This document shows positions 24,075 through 32,660 of a DNA stretch of 64,000 nucleotides, one piece after another. The DNA lies in the NCBI GenBank assembly GCA_934617425.1, contig CAKTUD010000001.1, forward strand, positions 535,677 to 599,676, read 5' to 3'. Each line of letters starts with the position of its first letter. Within the stretch, counting starts at the first letter, position 1. The position numbers and the translations under genes were made by a program. Source of the stretch: an uncultured Eggerthellaceae bacterium. GTDB taxonomy: Bacteria; Actinomycetota; Coriobacteriia; Coriobacteriales; Eggerthellaceae. The notes under the pieces were generated by a model. The model was not told where the DNA came from. It searched no databases and was given only the letters and a program-made list of their open reading frames with translations.

Positions 24075-25964
24075 ATGTCGGGGCTGCAAATAATGGACAC
24101 CACCATCCGCGATGGTCAGCAAAGCCTGTGGGCCACGCGTATGCAAATTGGCGACATGCTCCCTATCCTGCCGAAAATGGATCAGGTTGGGTATTGGGCA
24201 ATTGAAGCTTGGGGCGGTGCCACGTTCGACACCTGCCTGCGTTTCTTGGACGAGAACCCGTGGGAACGTTTGCGTGCTATCAAGACCAACGCACCCAACA
24301 CCCCGCTTGCGATGCTCACGCGTGGCCAGAACCTCGTGGGCTACAAGCACTATTCGCGCGAGATCGTCAACCGATTCATAAAAGCGTCTGCGCGTAACGG
24401 CATCCACGTTTTCCGTGTGTTCGATGCTTTAAACGATATTCGCAACGTGGTCGATTCCGCTGAGGCCATTAAGGAGTGCGGTGCTCATTTCGAGCCAGCT
24501 ATCTCTTATACGGTTTCTCCTGTTCATACGCTTGACAGCTATCTGGAATACGGTCAGCAGCTTAAAGACCTCGGTGCCGACACCATCGCCATCAAGGACA
24601 TGGCCGGGTTGCTTACCCCGTATCGCGCCGAGCGCATCGTGAAGGCGTTCAATGCCGAGATCGGCTTGCCTTTGCATATCCATTGCCACTATGTCGGCGG
24701 CATGGCTCCGGCAAATATTATCAAGGCCGCCGAAGCTGGCGTGGCCGTTGCCGATACCGCCCATGCGCCGCTTGCCTTTGGCAATTCGCACCCTGCGGTT
24801 GAGATGATCGTCTCCGCTTTGCGCGAGAGCCGTTTCGACACCGGCCTCGACCTCGATCTGCTGTTCGAGATTTCCGACTATTGGGAGGAAGTGCGTAAGC
24901 GCGGCCATTACAAGCGAGGCGTCTCCTCGCTTACCCATATGAAGGTGTATTCGCATCAGGTACCGGGTGGCATGATGTCCAACCTCATGGCTCAGCTCGC
25001 TGTGCAAAACGCCGAGGATCGCCTGCCCGAGGTTATGGAGGAAATCCCTAAGGTGCGTGCCGAGGTCGGCTATCCGCCCCTGGTCACGCCGATGTCGCAG
25101 ATCGTGGGCACCCAAGCTGTGTTCAACGTGCTTACGGGCCGTCGCTGGGGCGTTGTTTCCCGCGAGATGAAAGACTATTTGTGCGGCTACTACGGTAAGG
25201 CGCCGGGACGCATCGACCCTGACATCCTAAAGAAGGTTGTCGGCAATAGCGAGATCTTGCCGCCCGATGTGGCGCCGGGCTCGCTGGTCACCACTACTTA
25301 CGATGAGGTTGCCGAGGAAATCGGCGATCTTGCCCAAACCGAAGAAGACGTGCTGATGTACGCGCTGTTCCCCAATGAGGCGCGCACGTTCCTCAGCAAA
25401 CACCGCAATTCTGAGAAGGTTGATTTCCTCATGGCTGAGGAATCGAGCCAAACCAAGGAGGACGATTACGTGGATATCAATCAGATTCGCGAACTGGTTC
25501 GCATTGCCGAGGAAAGCGGCGTAGGCGAGATAACGGTCGAGGAAGAGGGCACGCGCGTGTCCGTTCGCATGCCCGGTGCTGCTGCGGTTGGCGTGGCTCC
25601 TGCTCCTGCGGCTGCGGCGACGCCCGTTGCTGCAGCGGCTCCGGTTGCGGCCCCTGCTCCTGCTGCGGCTCCCGCGGTCGATCATCCTGCTTCTTGGAAG
25701 CCGGTGACGGCGCCTATGGTCGGCACCTTCTATGCGGCCCCTGCTCCGGGCGATCCCGCGTTCGTCCAGGTTGGCGATGAAGTTGCCGCTGGTCAGACCC
25801 TTTGCATTGTCGAAGCCATGAAGCTCATGAACGAGATCGAAGCCGAAGAGATCGGTACCGTTCGCGAGATTTGCGTGAAAGACGGCGATCCCGTTGAGTT
25901 CGGCACGGTCATGTTCTATGTCGAACCGCTTGGCAAACCTGCTCCCGCTCCGGAGAACGCATAA
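24075..25964 (+). CDS. Pyruvate/oxaloacetate-type carboxyltransferase fused to an AccB-like biotin carrier
   Basis: A 629-residue fusion. Residues 1 to about 450 form a carboxyltransferase domain of the pyruvate carboxylase B / oxaloacetate decarboxylase alpha / transcarboxylase 5S family: MDTTIRDGQQSL near the start, the Lys in IAIKDMAGLL (K174) as carbamate site, and metal ligands in HIHCHY (H201, H203). Residues from about 466 resemble AccB throughout: an N-terminal VDINQIRELVRIAEES segment, an Ala-Pro linker, then the biotinyl domain with EAMKLMN (biotin lysine K583). With AccC next door it should work as a two-subunit pyruvate carboxylase; the AccB part could also serve acetyl-CoA carboxylase. 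An internal start candidate is listed at 25455-25472. The stop overlaps the accC start (TAATG). Confidence 0.85.
   Translation: MSGLQIMDTTIRDGQQSLWATRMQIGDMLPILPKMDQVGYWAIEAWGGATFDTCLRFLDENPWERLRAIKTNAPNTPLAMLTRGQNLVGYKHYSREIVNRFIKASARNGIHVFRVFDALNDIRNVVDSAEAIKECGAHFEPAISYTVSPVHTLDSYLEYGQQLKDLGADTIAIKDMAGLLTPYRAERIVKAFNAEIGLPLHIHCHYVGGMAPANIIKAAEAGVAVADTAHAPLAFGNSHPAVEMIVSALRESRFDTGLDLDLLFEISDYWEEVRKRGHYKRGVSSLTHMKVYSHQVPGGMMSNLMAQLAVQNAEDRLPEVMEEIPKVRAEVGYPPLVTPMSQIVGTQAVFNVLTGRRWGVVSREMKDYLCGYYGKAPGRIDPDILKKVVGNSEILPPDVAPGSLVTTTYDEVAEEIGDLAQTEEDVLMYALFPNEARTFLSKHRNSEKVDFLMAEESSQTKEDDYVDINQIRELVRIAEESGVGEITVEEEGTRVSVRMPGAAAVGVAPAPAAAATPVAAAAPVAAPAPAAAPAVDHPASWKPVTAPMVGTFYAAPAPGDPAFVQVGDEVAAGQTLCIVEAMKLMNEIEAEEIGTVREICVKDGDPVEFGTVMFYVEPLGKPAPAPENA
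25455..25472 (+). promoter_or_regulatory. Internal ribosome site and in-frame GTG start for the AccB part
   Basis: A perfect AAGGAGG (25455-25461) lies 8 nt before an in-frame GTG (25470-25472) that begins VDINQIREL, exactly where a free-standing AccB normally starts. Initiation here would yield a 164-residue biotin carrier without the carboxyltransferase. Confidence 0.5.
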
Positions 25965-27316
25965 TGTTCAAGAAAATTCTCATTGCAAACCGTGGCGAGG
26001 TCGCGCTGCGCGTCATGCGCGCAGCGCGCGAGCTTGGCGTGAAGACGGTTGCCGTTTATTCCACCGAGGATAAAGATACTTATCCCGTGCGCTACGCCGA
26101 CGAAGCCGTGTGCATAGGCCCTGCTCCGGCAGGGAAGAGCTATCTGGTGATGGCCAACATCATCGCGGCTGCGAAAAACACCGGCGCCGAGGCTATTCAT
26201 CCCGGCTATGGCTTTTTGGCCGAGAATGCTGATTTTGCTCGTGCATGCGTTGATAACGACCTTGTCTTCATCGGCCCTTCGGCCGACTGCATCGAGCGCA
26301 TGGGCGATAAGAGCTCGGCGCGCGAGACCATGAAGATGTGCGGCGTTCCAACTGTCCCCGGTTCTGACGGTTGCATCGACACCGCCGAGGAGGCAAAGGC
26401 TTTTGCCGACAGCGTCGGTTATCCGGTGCTTATAAAGGCAACCGCTGGCGGCGGCGGCAAGGGCATGCGCGAAGTTCATGCGCCCGATGACCTCGAGTCT
26501 CAGTACATGGCCGCTCGCGCTGAGGCCGGTGCGGCGTTCGGTAACGACGGCGTTTACCTGGAGAAGCTCGTTTTGCGTCCGCGTCATGTCGAGGTTCAGG
26601 TGCTCGCTGATGATTTTGGACACAACATCGCCCTGTGCGAGCGCGACTGCTCGGTTCAGCGTCGCCACCAAAAGCTGATAGAGGAAGCTCCTTCGCCGGC
26701 GCTTTCCGACGACTTGCGTCGTGCCATGAGCGTTGCCGCCTCGAAGGCTGTTCGCGCGGTTGACTATCGCAATGCGGGCACGGTCGAGTTCTTGCTTGAC
26801 GAATCGGGCAAGTTCTATTTCATGGAAATGAACACGCGCGTGCAGGTCGAACATCCTGTTTCCGAGGAGATCACCGGCACCGATATCATAAAAGAGCAGC
26901 TGCGCATCGCTTCGGGCGAGCCTATGAGCTGCGCCGATCGCGCACCTTTCACTCCTTTCGGCCATGCTATGGAGTTCCGCATCAACGCCGAGGACCCCGA
27001 TCACGGGTTCCGTCCGTGTCCGGGCACTATCACCAAGTTCGTGCCGCCTGCAGGTCCTGGTGTGCGTGTAGAATGCTATGTGCAGTCGGGTACCAAGATT
27101 TCGCCGTATTACGATTCGCTTGTCGCAAAGCTCATCGTTCATGGCGCAACGCGCGAAGAAGCTTTGGCCCGTGGTCGTCGCGCTCTTGACGAATTCGTTA
27201 TCGAGGGTATTCAGACCACTATCCCATTCCACAAGCGCGTGCTTGAAAACGAAGTGTTCTGCGCTGGCGAGGCTACTACCGACTTTATTGAAACGCAGAT
27301 GGGAGACTTGCTATGA
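25964..27316 (+). CDS. accC: Biotin carboxylase
   Basis: A 450-residue biotin carboxylase of standard length. Motifs seen: ILIANRGEVALRVMRA at the N-terminus, the glycine-rich ATP loop KATAGGGGKGM, ERDCSVQRRHQKLIEEAP, and MEMNTRVQVEHPV in the catalytic site. It carboxylates the biotin on the upstream fusion protein using ATP and bicarbonate. Start overlaps the preceding stop by 1 nt and its end overlaps the next gene by 4 nt. Confidence 0.95.
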   Translation: MFKKILIANRGEVALRVMRAARELGVKTVAVYSTEDKDTYPVRYADEAVCIGPAPAGKSYLVMANIIAAAKNTGAEAIHPGYGFLAENADFARACVDNDLVFIGPSADCIERMGDKSSARETMKMCGVPTVPGSDGCIDTAEEAKAFADSVGYPVLIKATAGGGGKGMREVHAPDDLESQYMAARAEAGAAFGNDGVYLEKLVLRPRHVEVQVLADDFGHNIALCERDCSVQRRHQKLIEEAPSPALSDDLRRAMSVAASKAVRAVDYRNAGTVEFLLDESGKFYFMEMNTRVQVEHPVSEEITGTDIIKEQLRIASGEPMSCADRAPFTPFGHAMEFRINAEDPDHGFRPCPGTITKFVPPAGPGVRVECYVQSGTKISPYYDSLVAKLIVHGATREEALARGRRALDEFVIEGIQTTIPFHKRVLENEVFCAGEATTDFIETQMGDLL

Positions 27317-27663
27317 CGGATTTGAACGTTGCGGGCATGGCTATTGCGCCGAATGTGGTCGAAACCATCGTTTCTCTTGCGGTTAAAGAGGTTGAGGGCG
27401 TCGAGCTCATCGAGCACAAGGGCAACGCCAATCGCCTTATTCGCGGGGTTTTGGGCGATAAGGCTGCTTCGGGCGTCGAGATGGACGCCTCCGAGGACGA
27501 AAGGCTTATCATCGCTGTTCATGTGACGGTTGCCTATGGCAGCATTTTGCCTGATGTCGCTGCCAAGGTTCGACAGAGCGTGGCCGATGCCGTTTCCACG
27601 CAGGTGGGCATCGAGGTCGGTGCCGTTGACGTGTACATCGATGGCGTTAGCTTTGCAAACTAG
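27313..27663 (+). CDS. Asp23/Gls24-family protein
   Basis: A 116-residue member of the Asp23/Gls24 family (GMAIAPNVVETIVSLAVKEVEGV, then VTVAYGSILPDVAAKVRQSVADAV). Members are linked to envelope stress in Gram-positives, but the copy found between accC and nusB is a conserved companion whose job is unclear. It overlaps accC by 4 nt, so it is translationally coupled. Confidence 0.9.
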   Translation: MTDLNVAGMAIAPNVVETIVSLAVKEVEGVELIEHKGNANRLIRGVLGDKAASGVEMDASEDERLIIAVHVTVAYGSILPDVAAKVRQSVADAVSTQVGIEVGAVDVYIDGVSFAN

Positions 27664-27717
27664 CTGAGTCGACGCATATTTGACGACGAGATAACGAGTG
27701 GGGGATTAAAGCGCCTT

Positions 27718-28314
27718 ATGGCACGAGCAAAGAAACACGAGCGCACGGCTGCGCGCGAAAGCGCATTGGCCTTGCTGTATTCCAGCGACATCACCGAGAA
27801 TTCCGTTGCAGACATAGTGGATGCGGGATGCTATCCGGCCGATGACATCGAGTTCGCGCCTTATGCCGAAGCTTTGGTGCGCGGCGTGCAGGCTCATCTC
27901 GACGACATCGATGGGTTCTTGGAGTCGACATCGGAAAACTGGGCGCTCGATCGCATGCCCGTTGTTGACCGCGCGATTCTTCGCTTGGCTGTATATGAGA
28001 TGCGCTACGTTGACGAGGTTCCTGTTTCGGTGACCATCAACGAGGCCGTCGAGCTGGCAAAAGCCTATGGCGGCGAGGATGATTCGTCTCGTTTCGTGAA
28101 CGGCGTTTTGGGCCGTATTGCGCGGAAGATGGAGACCGGGCTCGGGGCTTCTGTCGATGCTGCTAGGGTCGATGACGCCGACGCTGTCGATGCCGACGCC
28201 GCTGCTGCGGAAGATGTCGCTGCTACGGAAGCTGCTGCACCTCTGTCTGAAGACGATTTCGACGCTGTTGCCGGCGAGCTTATAACCGAGCCTTTTAAGG
28301 ATAAGGCGGAATAA
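27718..28314 (+). CDS. nusB: Transcription antitermination factor NusB
   Basis: A 198-residue NusB: RESALALLYSSD at the start and YEMRYVDEVPVSVTINEAVELAKAYGGEDDSSRFVNGVLG in the core identify it; NusB with NusE/S10 supports rRNA antitermination. It is about 55 residues longer than usual because of an acidic, alanine-rich, low-complexity tail after residue 143. The ATG at 27718 has only a weak ribosome site. Confidence 0.93.
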   Translation: MARAKKHERTAARESALALLYSSDITENSVADIVDAGCYPADDIEFAPYAEALVRGVQAHLDDIDGFLESTSENWALDRMPVVDRAILRLAVYEMRYVDEVPVSVTINEAVELAKAYGGEDDSSRFVNGVLGRIARKMETGLGASVDAARVDDADAVDADAAAAEDVAATEAAAPLSEDDFDAVAGELITEPFKDKAE

Positions 28315-28315
28315 A

Positions 28316-28594
28316 ATGGCGGATCGCAACCCCGAGACATTCGCCGAAGTGAAAACGCGCCTCGACGAAATAGTCGAGGCGGTAAGCGACGACGCCTTGT
28401 CGCTCGACGACGCCTTGTCGTTGTACGAAGAGGCTGTTGCCTTGGGGCTTCGCGCAAGCGATCTGCTGGAAGCGGACATCGACGCCGATGCCGAAAACGA
28501 GCTTTCGGATCCTGCATCCGACGATCAGGTCTTAGATTCGAATGCCTTGGGTCTTGCTGACGCCGGCGAGTCGAACTCGGAAAGCGTTGCGTAG
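28316..28594 (+). CDS. xseB: Exodeoxyribonuclease VII small subunit
   Basis: A 92-residue XseB: the FAEVKTRLDEIVEAV and SLDDALSLYEEAVALGLRASDLLEA helices are diagnostic. The tail is acidic. It starts 1 nt after nusB. The large subunit XseA is not in this window. Confidence 0.88.
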   Translation: MADRNPETFAEVKTRLDEIVEAVSDDALSLDDALSLYEEAVALGLRASDLLEADIDADAENELSDPASDDQVLDSNALGLADAGESNSESVA

Positions 28595-28603
28595 GAGGCC
28601 GCT

Positions 28604-30499
28604 ATGGCTGAACGCATTCTTGATTGCATATCATCTCCTGCCGATCTGAAGGTTTTGAGCGACGAAGAGCTTTCGATTTTGGCGCTTGAAATTCGCGAGG
28701 AGATAATCAAGGTTACTTCGAAGACAGGTGGTCATGTCGCCTCGTCGCTTGGCGCGGTTGAGATCATCCTGGCGGTGCATTCGCTCATCGATAGTCCCAC
28801 CGATAAATTCATTTTCGATGTAGGGCATCAGGCCTATGCTCACAAGTTGATTACCGGGCGTCTAAGGGAATTCCCTACGCTTCGGACGTTCGGGGGCATC
28901 TCCGGCTTCCCGCGTCCCAACGAAAGCCCTCATGACGTTCATCCGTCGGGCCACGCATCTGATTCTGTTTCCATTGCGTTGGGTTTGGCAAAAGCGCGCG
29001 AGTTGCGTGGCTCGCGCGAGAAGATAGTGGCTCTTATCGGCGATGCTGCCCTTTCGGGTGGCATGGCCTTCGAGGCACTTAATATCATCGGGCAGTTGCA
29101 GCTTCCGCTTGTCATCATCTTGAACGACAACGAGATGTCCATTTCCAAAAACGTTGGCGGTTTGGCCAAGCACATGGGCGCTTTGCGCTCGTCCGCCAAG
29201 TACAGGCAGACGCGCGATAGCGTGCAGGCTCAGTTGGAAAACGCAGGCGCTTGGGGCAACGCCGTGGTGTCGTTTGGCCGCAACATGAAAGAGTCGATGA
29301 AGCAGCTGGTGCTGCCGCAGTCGTCCATGATGTTTGAGAAGCTGGGCATTTTGTGCACCCCGCCTGTTGATGGCAACGATGTCTCGGCGCTAAAGGAAAT
29401 CTTGTCTACCGCACTCGAGGCTGACGGCCCCGTGCTTGTACATGCCGTCACGAAGAAGGGCGCTGGCTATAAGCCCGCTGAGGAAGACCCCGAGCGATTC
29501 CATGGCATCGGCGCTTACGACATTGCTACGGGTACCGATATCAAAAAACCTGTGAAGGCGCCTAAGTACACGGCCGTTTTCGGAGATGCGCTGATTCGCG
29601 AAGCAACGGCCGATGAGCGCGTTGTCGCCATTACGGCGGCTATGCGCGGCGGCACGGGTCTTACGAAATTCTCGAAGGAATTCCCCGATCGTTTCGTTGA
29701 CGTGGGCATTGCCGAGGAGAACGCTGTTGGCATGGCGGCAGGCCTGGCAATAGGCGGCAGCAAGCCCGTCGTGGCCATTTACTCCACGTTTTTGCAGCGT
29801 GCTTTCGATCAGGTGCTCATCAATGTTGCGTTGCCGAAGCTCGATGTCGTGTTCGCTATCGATCGTGCGGGCGTGGTGGGCGCCGATGGTTCAACGCATA
29901 ACGGCATGTTCGACATCGCTTACATGCGCATGGTGCCGCATATGCGCGTTATCGCGCCTTCAAACGAAGCCGAGTTGGTAAATGCCTTGCATACGGCGCT
30001 TAAGTTGGACGGTCCCGTTGCCGTGCGTTATCCGCGCGGCGAAGCCGAGGGAGTGCCCCTGCCCGTTGCGCCGGTGGAGTTGCCCTACGGTAAGGGTGAC
30101 ATACGGCGCGAAGGTGAGGACATTTGCATTCTTGCTTGGGGCGACATGGTGCGCGAGGCACTTGGTGCGTCCGATATCTTAGCCGATGACGGAATAGATG
30201 CGCGTGTGGTTGACATGCGTTGGGTGAAGCCCCTCGATCGCGATGCGATCATCCACGCTGCGGCAACGAGGTTGGTCGTCACTGTTGAAGACGGCGTTAT
30301 CGCAGGCGGCGCAGGCGAAGGCGTTATGGAAGTGATGCGCAGCATCGGAAGCCTTACTCCGGCATTGGTTTTGGGGGTGGGCGACCAGTTCGTGACGCAT
30401 GGCACGCAGACGCAGCTTTTGCATTCGCTCGGACTCGATTCCGAAGGTATCGCCAATAGCATCATGCAACGCCTTGCCCAGGATACTCTTTCCGAATAA
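28604..30499 (+). CDS. dxs: 1-deoxy-D-xylulose-5-phosphate synthase
   Basis: A 631-residue thiamine-diphosphate enzyme that condenses pyruvate and glyceraldehyde 3-phosphate, first step of the MEP isoprenoid pathway. Seen: FDVGHQAYAHKLITGR, the ThDP motif GDAALSGGMAFEALN..ND (with GDA in place of the common GDG), DRAGVVGADGSTHNGMFD and a transketolase C-terminal domain. It is the last gene of the biotin-enzyme/nusB operon; xseB ends 9 nt before it. Confidence 0.96.
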   Translation: MAERILDCISSPADLKVLSDEELSILALEIREEIIKVTSKTGGHVASSLGAVEIILAVHSLIDSPTDKFIFDVGHQAYAHKLITGRLREFPTLRTFGGISGFPRPNESPHDVHPSGHASDSVSIALGLAKARELRGSREKIVALIGDAALSGGMAFEALNIIGQLQLPLVIILNDNEMSISKNVGGLAKHMGALRSSAKYRQTRDSVQAQLENAGAWGNAVVSFGRNMKESMKQLVLPQSSMMFEKLGILCTPPVDGNDVSALKEILSTALEADGPVLVHAVTKKGAGYKPAEEDPERFHGIGAYDIATGTDIKKPVKAPKYTAVFGDALIREATADERVVAITAAMRGGTGLTKFSKEFPDRFVDVGIAEENAVGMAAGLAIGGSKPVVAIYSTFLQRAFDQVLINVALPKLDVVFAIDRAGVVGADGSTHNGMFDIAYMRMVPHMRVIAPSNEAELVNALHTALKLDGPVAVRYPRGEAEGVPLPVAPVELPYGKGDIRREGEDICILAWGDMVREALGASDILADDGIDARVVDMRWVKPLDRDAIIHAAATRLVVTVEDGVIAGGAGEGVMEVMRSIGSLTPALVLGVGDQFVTHGTQTQLLHSLGLDSEGIANSIMQRLAQDTLSE

Positions 30500-30525
30500 T
30501 TCGCGCGGCTGCTTTAGTGATCTTC

Positions 30526-30571
30526 GAAACGCCCCTGTAACGGCGAAACATTTCCTAAAAGCAATCGAAAC
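30526..30571 (+). promoter_or_regulatory. GAAAC/GTAAC repeat cluster upstream of amtB
   Basis: GAAAC (30526-30530), 6 nt, GTAAC (30537-30541), 3 nt, GAAAC (30545-30549), and another GAAAC at 30567-30571. The first two match half of the actinobacterial GlnR consensus (GTnAC and GAAAC boxes 6 nt apart). This would fit nitrogen control of amtB-glnK, but other spacings deviate. Confidence 0.35.
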
Positions 30572-30770
30572 AATCGCGCAATGCGCGAAATTTCAAGAAA
30601 TATCCCTGTGAACAGGTGATATATCTACGAGAAAACAAACGTTAATGCACGATTAACTGCACCGAAACACGCTCTCTCGAAAATCCAAGTCGTATTTGGA
30701 AATCCCGAAGGCAAGCGCGGCCGGCTCGACGAGCCCTTCGCATTTGCCTTCCCGACTAAGGAAAGAGGGA

Positions 30771-32051
30771 ATGGGCATGTTCGATACGGGCACAACGGGC
30801 TTTATGCTTGTGGCAGCCATGCTGGTGCTGCTTATGACGCCGGGCCTGGCGTTTTTCTATGGGGGTTTGTCGCGTCGCAAAAACGTGGTGAACACGATGG
30901 TCATGTCGTTTGCGGTCATCGGCATCGTGGCTATTACGTGGACGTTGTTCGGGTGGTCGTTTGCCTATGGCGGCGATGGCTCGATCCCGTTTTTCGGCGG
31001 CTTCGATCAAATAGGGCTATCGGGCTTGGTTGCCAATATCACGGGCGAGGCGCCCGAGGCGGTGAGCCACGATTCGTATCCGGCTATGACCGATGTGATA
31101 TTCCAGATGGCGTTTTGCATGATCACCACCGCGATTATAACGGGTTCGCTAGCGGGACGCATGAAGTTCGGGGCGGTGTGCATGTTCGTGGCCGCTTGGA
31201 CGATCGTCGTGTACCCTGCTTTGGCCCACATGGTCTGGGGCGGTGACGGAAGCCTCATCGGCGATACCATCGGGGCGCTCGATTTTGCCGGCGGCGATGT
31301 CGTTCACATCAGCTCGGGCCTTACGGGGTTGGTGCTGTGCCTGCTTTTGGGCAAGCGCAAGGGTTTCGGCATGATGAGCTATCGCCCGCATAACGTGCCG
31401 TTTGTGGCGCTGGGCGCGACGCTTTTGTGGTTCGGGTGGTTCGGCTTCAATGCGGGGTCGCAATTCGCCCCTGATGGCGTTGCTGCGCTTGCCTTGGTGA
31501 ATACCGTTGTGGCTTCGGGGTCGGCCTTGGTTTCGTGGATGATCGTCGAGCGCGTGAAGGTGGGCAAGGCCACGCTTGTCGGTGCGGCAACCGGCTTGGT
31601 TGCAGGTTTGGTCGTGATCACCCCGGCGGCGGGCTTCGTTGAGCCTTGGGCGGCGCTTATCATGGGCTTGTGCGTGTCTCCTATCTGCTATTTCGCTATA
31701 TCGTTTGCCAAGGCAAAGATTGGCTACGACGATGCGCTCGATGCTTTCGGTTGCCATTGCGTTGGCGGCATCGTGGGTGGTTTGTTCACGGGCATCTTCT
31801 GCGTACCCGAGCTTTCCTGGACTGATTTCGGCGGCCTTGCGTACACCGGCGACGCCTCGCTTTTGTGCAGCCAGTTCTTGGGGATTTTGATCACAGTGGT
31901 GTTCGTGGCTGTTCTCGATCTGGTGCTGGGCTTTATCGTGAAGGCGATCTTTGGAGGCAGCTTGCGTGTTAGCGAAGAAGAGGAAGCGCGCGGCCTTGAC
32001 GTTGCGGTTCATGGCGAATCTGCCTACCCTGCTTACATCGGCCTCGATTAA
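30771..32051 (+). CDS. amtB: Ammonium transporter
   Basis: A 426-residue Amt-family channel: TTGFMLVAAMLVLLMTPGLAFFYGGLSRRKNVVNTM at the N-terminus, DVVHISSGLTGLV with the first pore histidine, and FGCHCVGGIVGG with the second. About 11 membrane helices. The start at 30771 follows AAGGAAAGAGGG; an ATG 6 nt further on is equally usable. glnK follows 24 nt later, the classical pair. Confidence 0.95.
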   Translation: MGMFDTGTTGFMLVAAMLVLLMTPGLAFFYGGLSRRKNVVNTMVMSFAVIGIVAITWTLFGWSFAYGGDGSIPFFGGFDQIGLSGLVANITGEAPEAVSHDSYPAMTDVIFQMAFCMITTAIITGSLAGRMKFGAVCMFVAAWTIVVYPALAHMVWGGDGSLIGDTIGALDFAGGDVVHISSGLTGLVLCLLLGKRKGFGMMSYRPHNVPFVALGATLLWFGWFGFNAGSQFAPDGVAALALVNTVVASGSALVSWMIVERVKVGKATLVGAATGLVAGLVVITPAAGFVEPWAALIMGLCVSPICYFAISFAKAKIGYDDALDAFGCHCVGGIVGGLFTGIFCVPELSWTDFGGLAYTGDASLLCSQFLGILITVVFVAVLDLVLGFIVKAIFGGSLRVSEEEEARGLDVAVHGESAYPAYIGLD

Positions 32052-32075
32052 CCTGGCGCGGAAAGGAGAGCAACA

Positions 32076-32414
32076 ATGAAGAAAATCACGGCGATCGTTC
32101 GTCCGGAAAAACTCGAACCGCTCAAAGACGCCTTGTTCGCGGCGAGGGTAAATGGTATGACCATCTCGCAGGTTCAGGGGTGTGGCAGCCAGCATGGCTG
32201 GAAGGAATATTACCGCGGCACCGAGGTTCTTTTGAACATGGTTCCCAAGGTGAAATTCGAGATCATCGTTTCCGATGATCAGGTTGATGCAATCGTCGAT
32301 GTCATCAGCACGACGGCCCGCACTGGAGAGGTGGGCGATGGCAAGATCTTCGTCTTTCCGGTCGATGAAGTTGTCCGTGTGCGCACGGGCGAGCGCGGAG
32401 AGAAGGCTGTTTAG
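32076..32414 (+). CDS. glnK: Nitrogen regulatory P-II protein, GlnK-like
   Basis: A 112-residue P-II protein with the B/C-loop and C-terminal signature (TGEVGDGKIFVFPVDEVVRVRTGERG). It binds ATP/ADP and 2-oxoglutarate and plugs AmtB. In the T-loop the usual modified Tyr51 is replaced (RGTEVLLNMVPK: residue 51 is Val), so the common uridylylation or adenylylation is not possible at that site. Confidence 0.93.
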   Translation: MKKITAIVRPEKLEPLKDALFAARVNGMTISQVQGCGSQHGWKEYYRGTEVLLNMVPKVKFEIIVSDDQVDAIVDVISTTARTGEVGDGKIFVFPVDEVVRVRTGERGEKAV

Positions 32415-32456
32415 AAACAGTTAGCTGAGGCGAATAATGAAGATTTTGTAATTGCA

Positions 32457-32472
32457 GTTATCTTAAGATAAC
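32457..32472. promoter_or_regulatory. Perfect 16-nt palindrome
   Basis: GTTATCTTAAGATAAC, directly downstream of glnK and about 190 nt before the surface-protein pseudogene. Shape and length fit a dimeric repressor operator; no regulator is known for it. Confidence 0.4.
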
Positions 32473-32557
32473 AAATAGAGACAATATTGCAGGTATGCAG
32501 CACAACAGCAAAAGTGCTGGTTGCTAACAGAATTTTAGTTAGATATAGTTACCTCAA

Positions 32558-32600
32558 AACCACAGGAAGCCGTGCGAATCTCGCGCGGCTTCCTGTGGTT
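32558..32600. terminator. Strong hairpin between glnK and the surface-protein pseudogene
   Basis: Fifteen-pair perfect stem AACCACAGGAAGCCG (32558-32572) with 32586-32600, loop 13 nt which can pair further. There is no T-run downstream on the plus strand; on the minus strand TTTTGAGG follows. It may end the amtB-glnK transcript or shape a leader RNA. Confidence 0.5.
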
Positions 32601-32660
32601 GAAAACCTATTGGAGCCGCGCCGGCAGGGTGCGCGGCAAGGGCTTCCGAAGGAGGGAACT

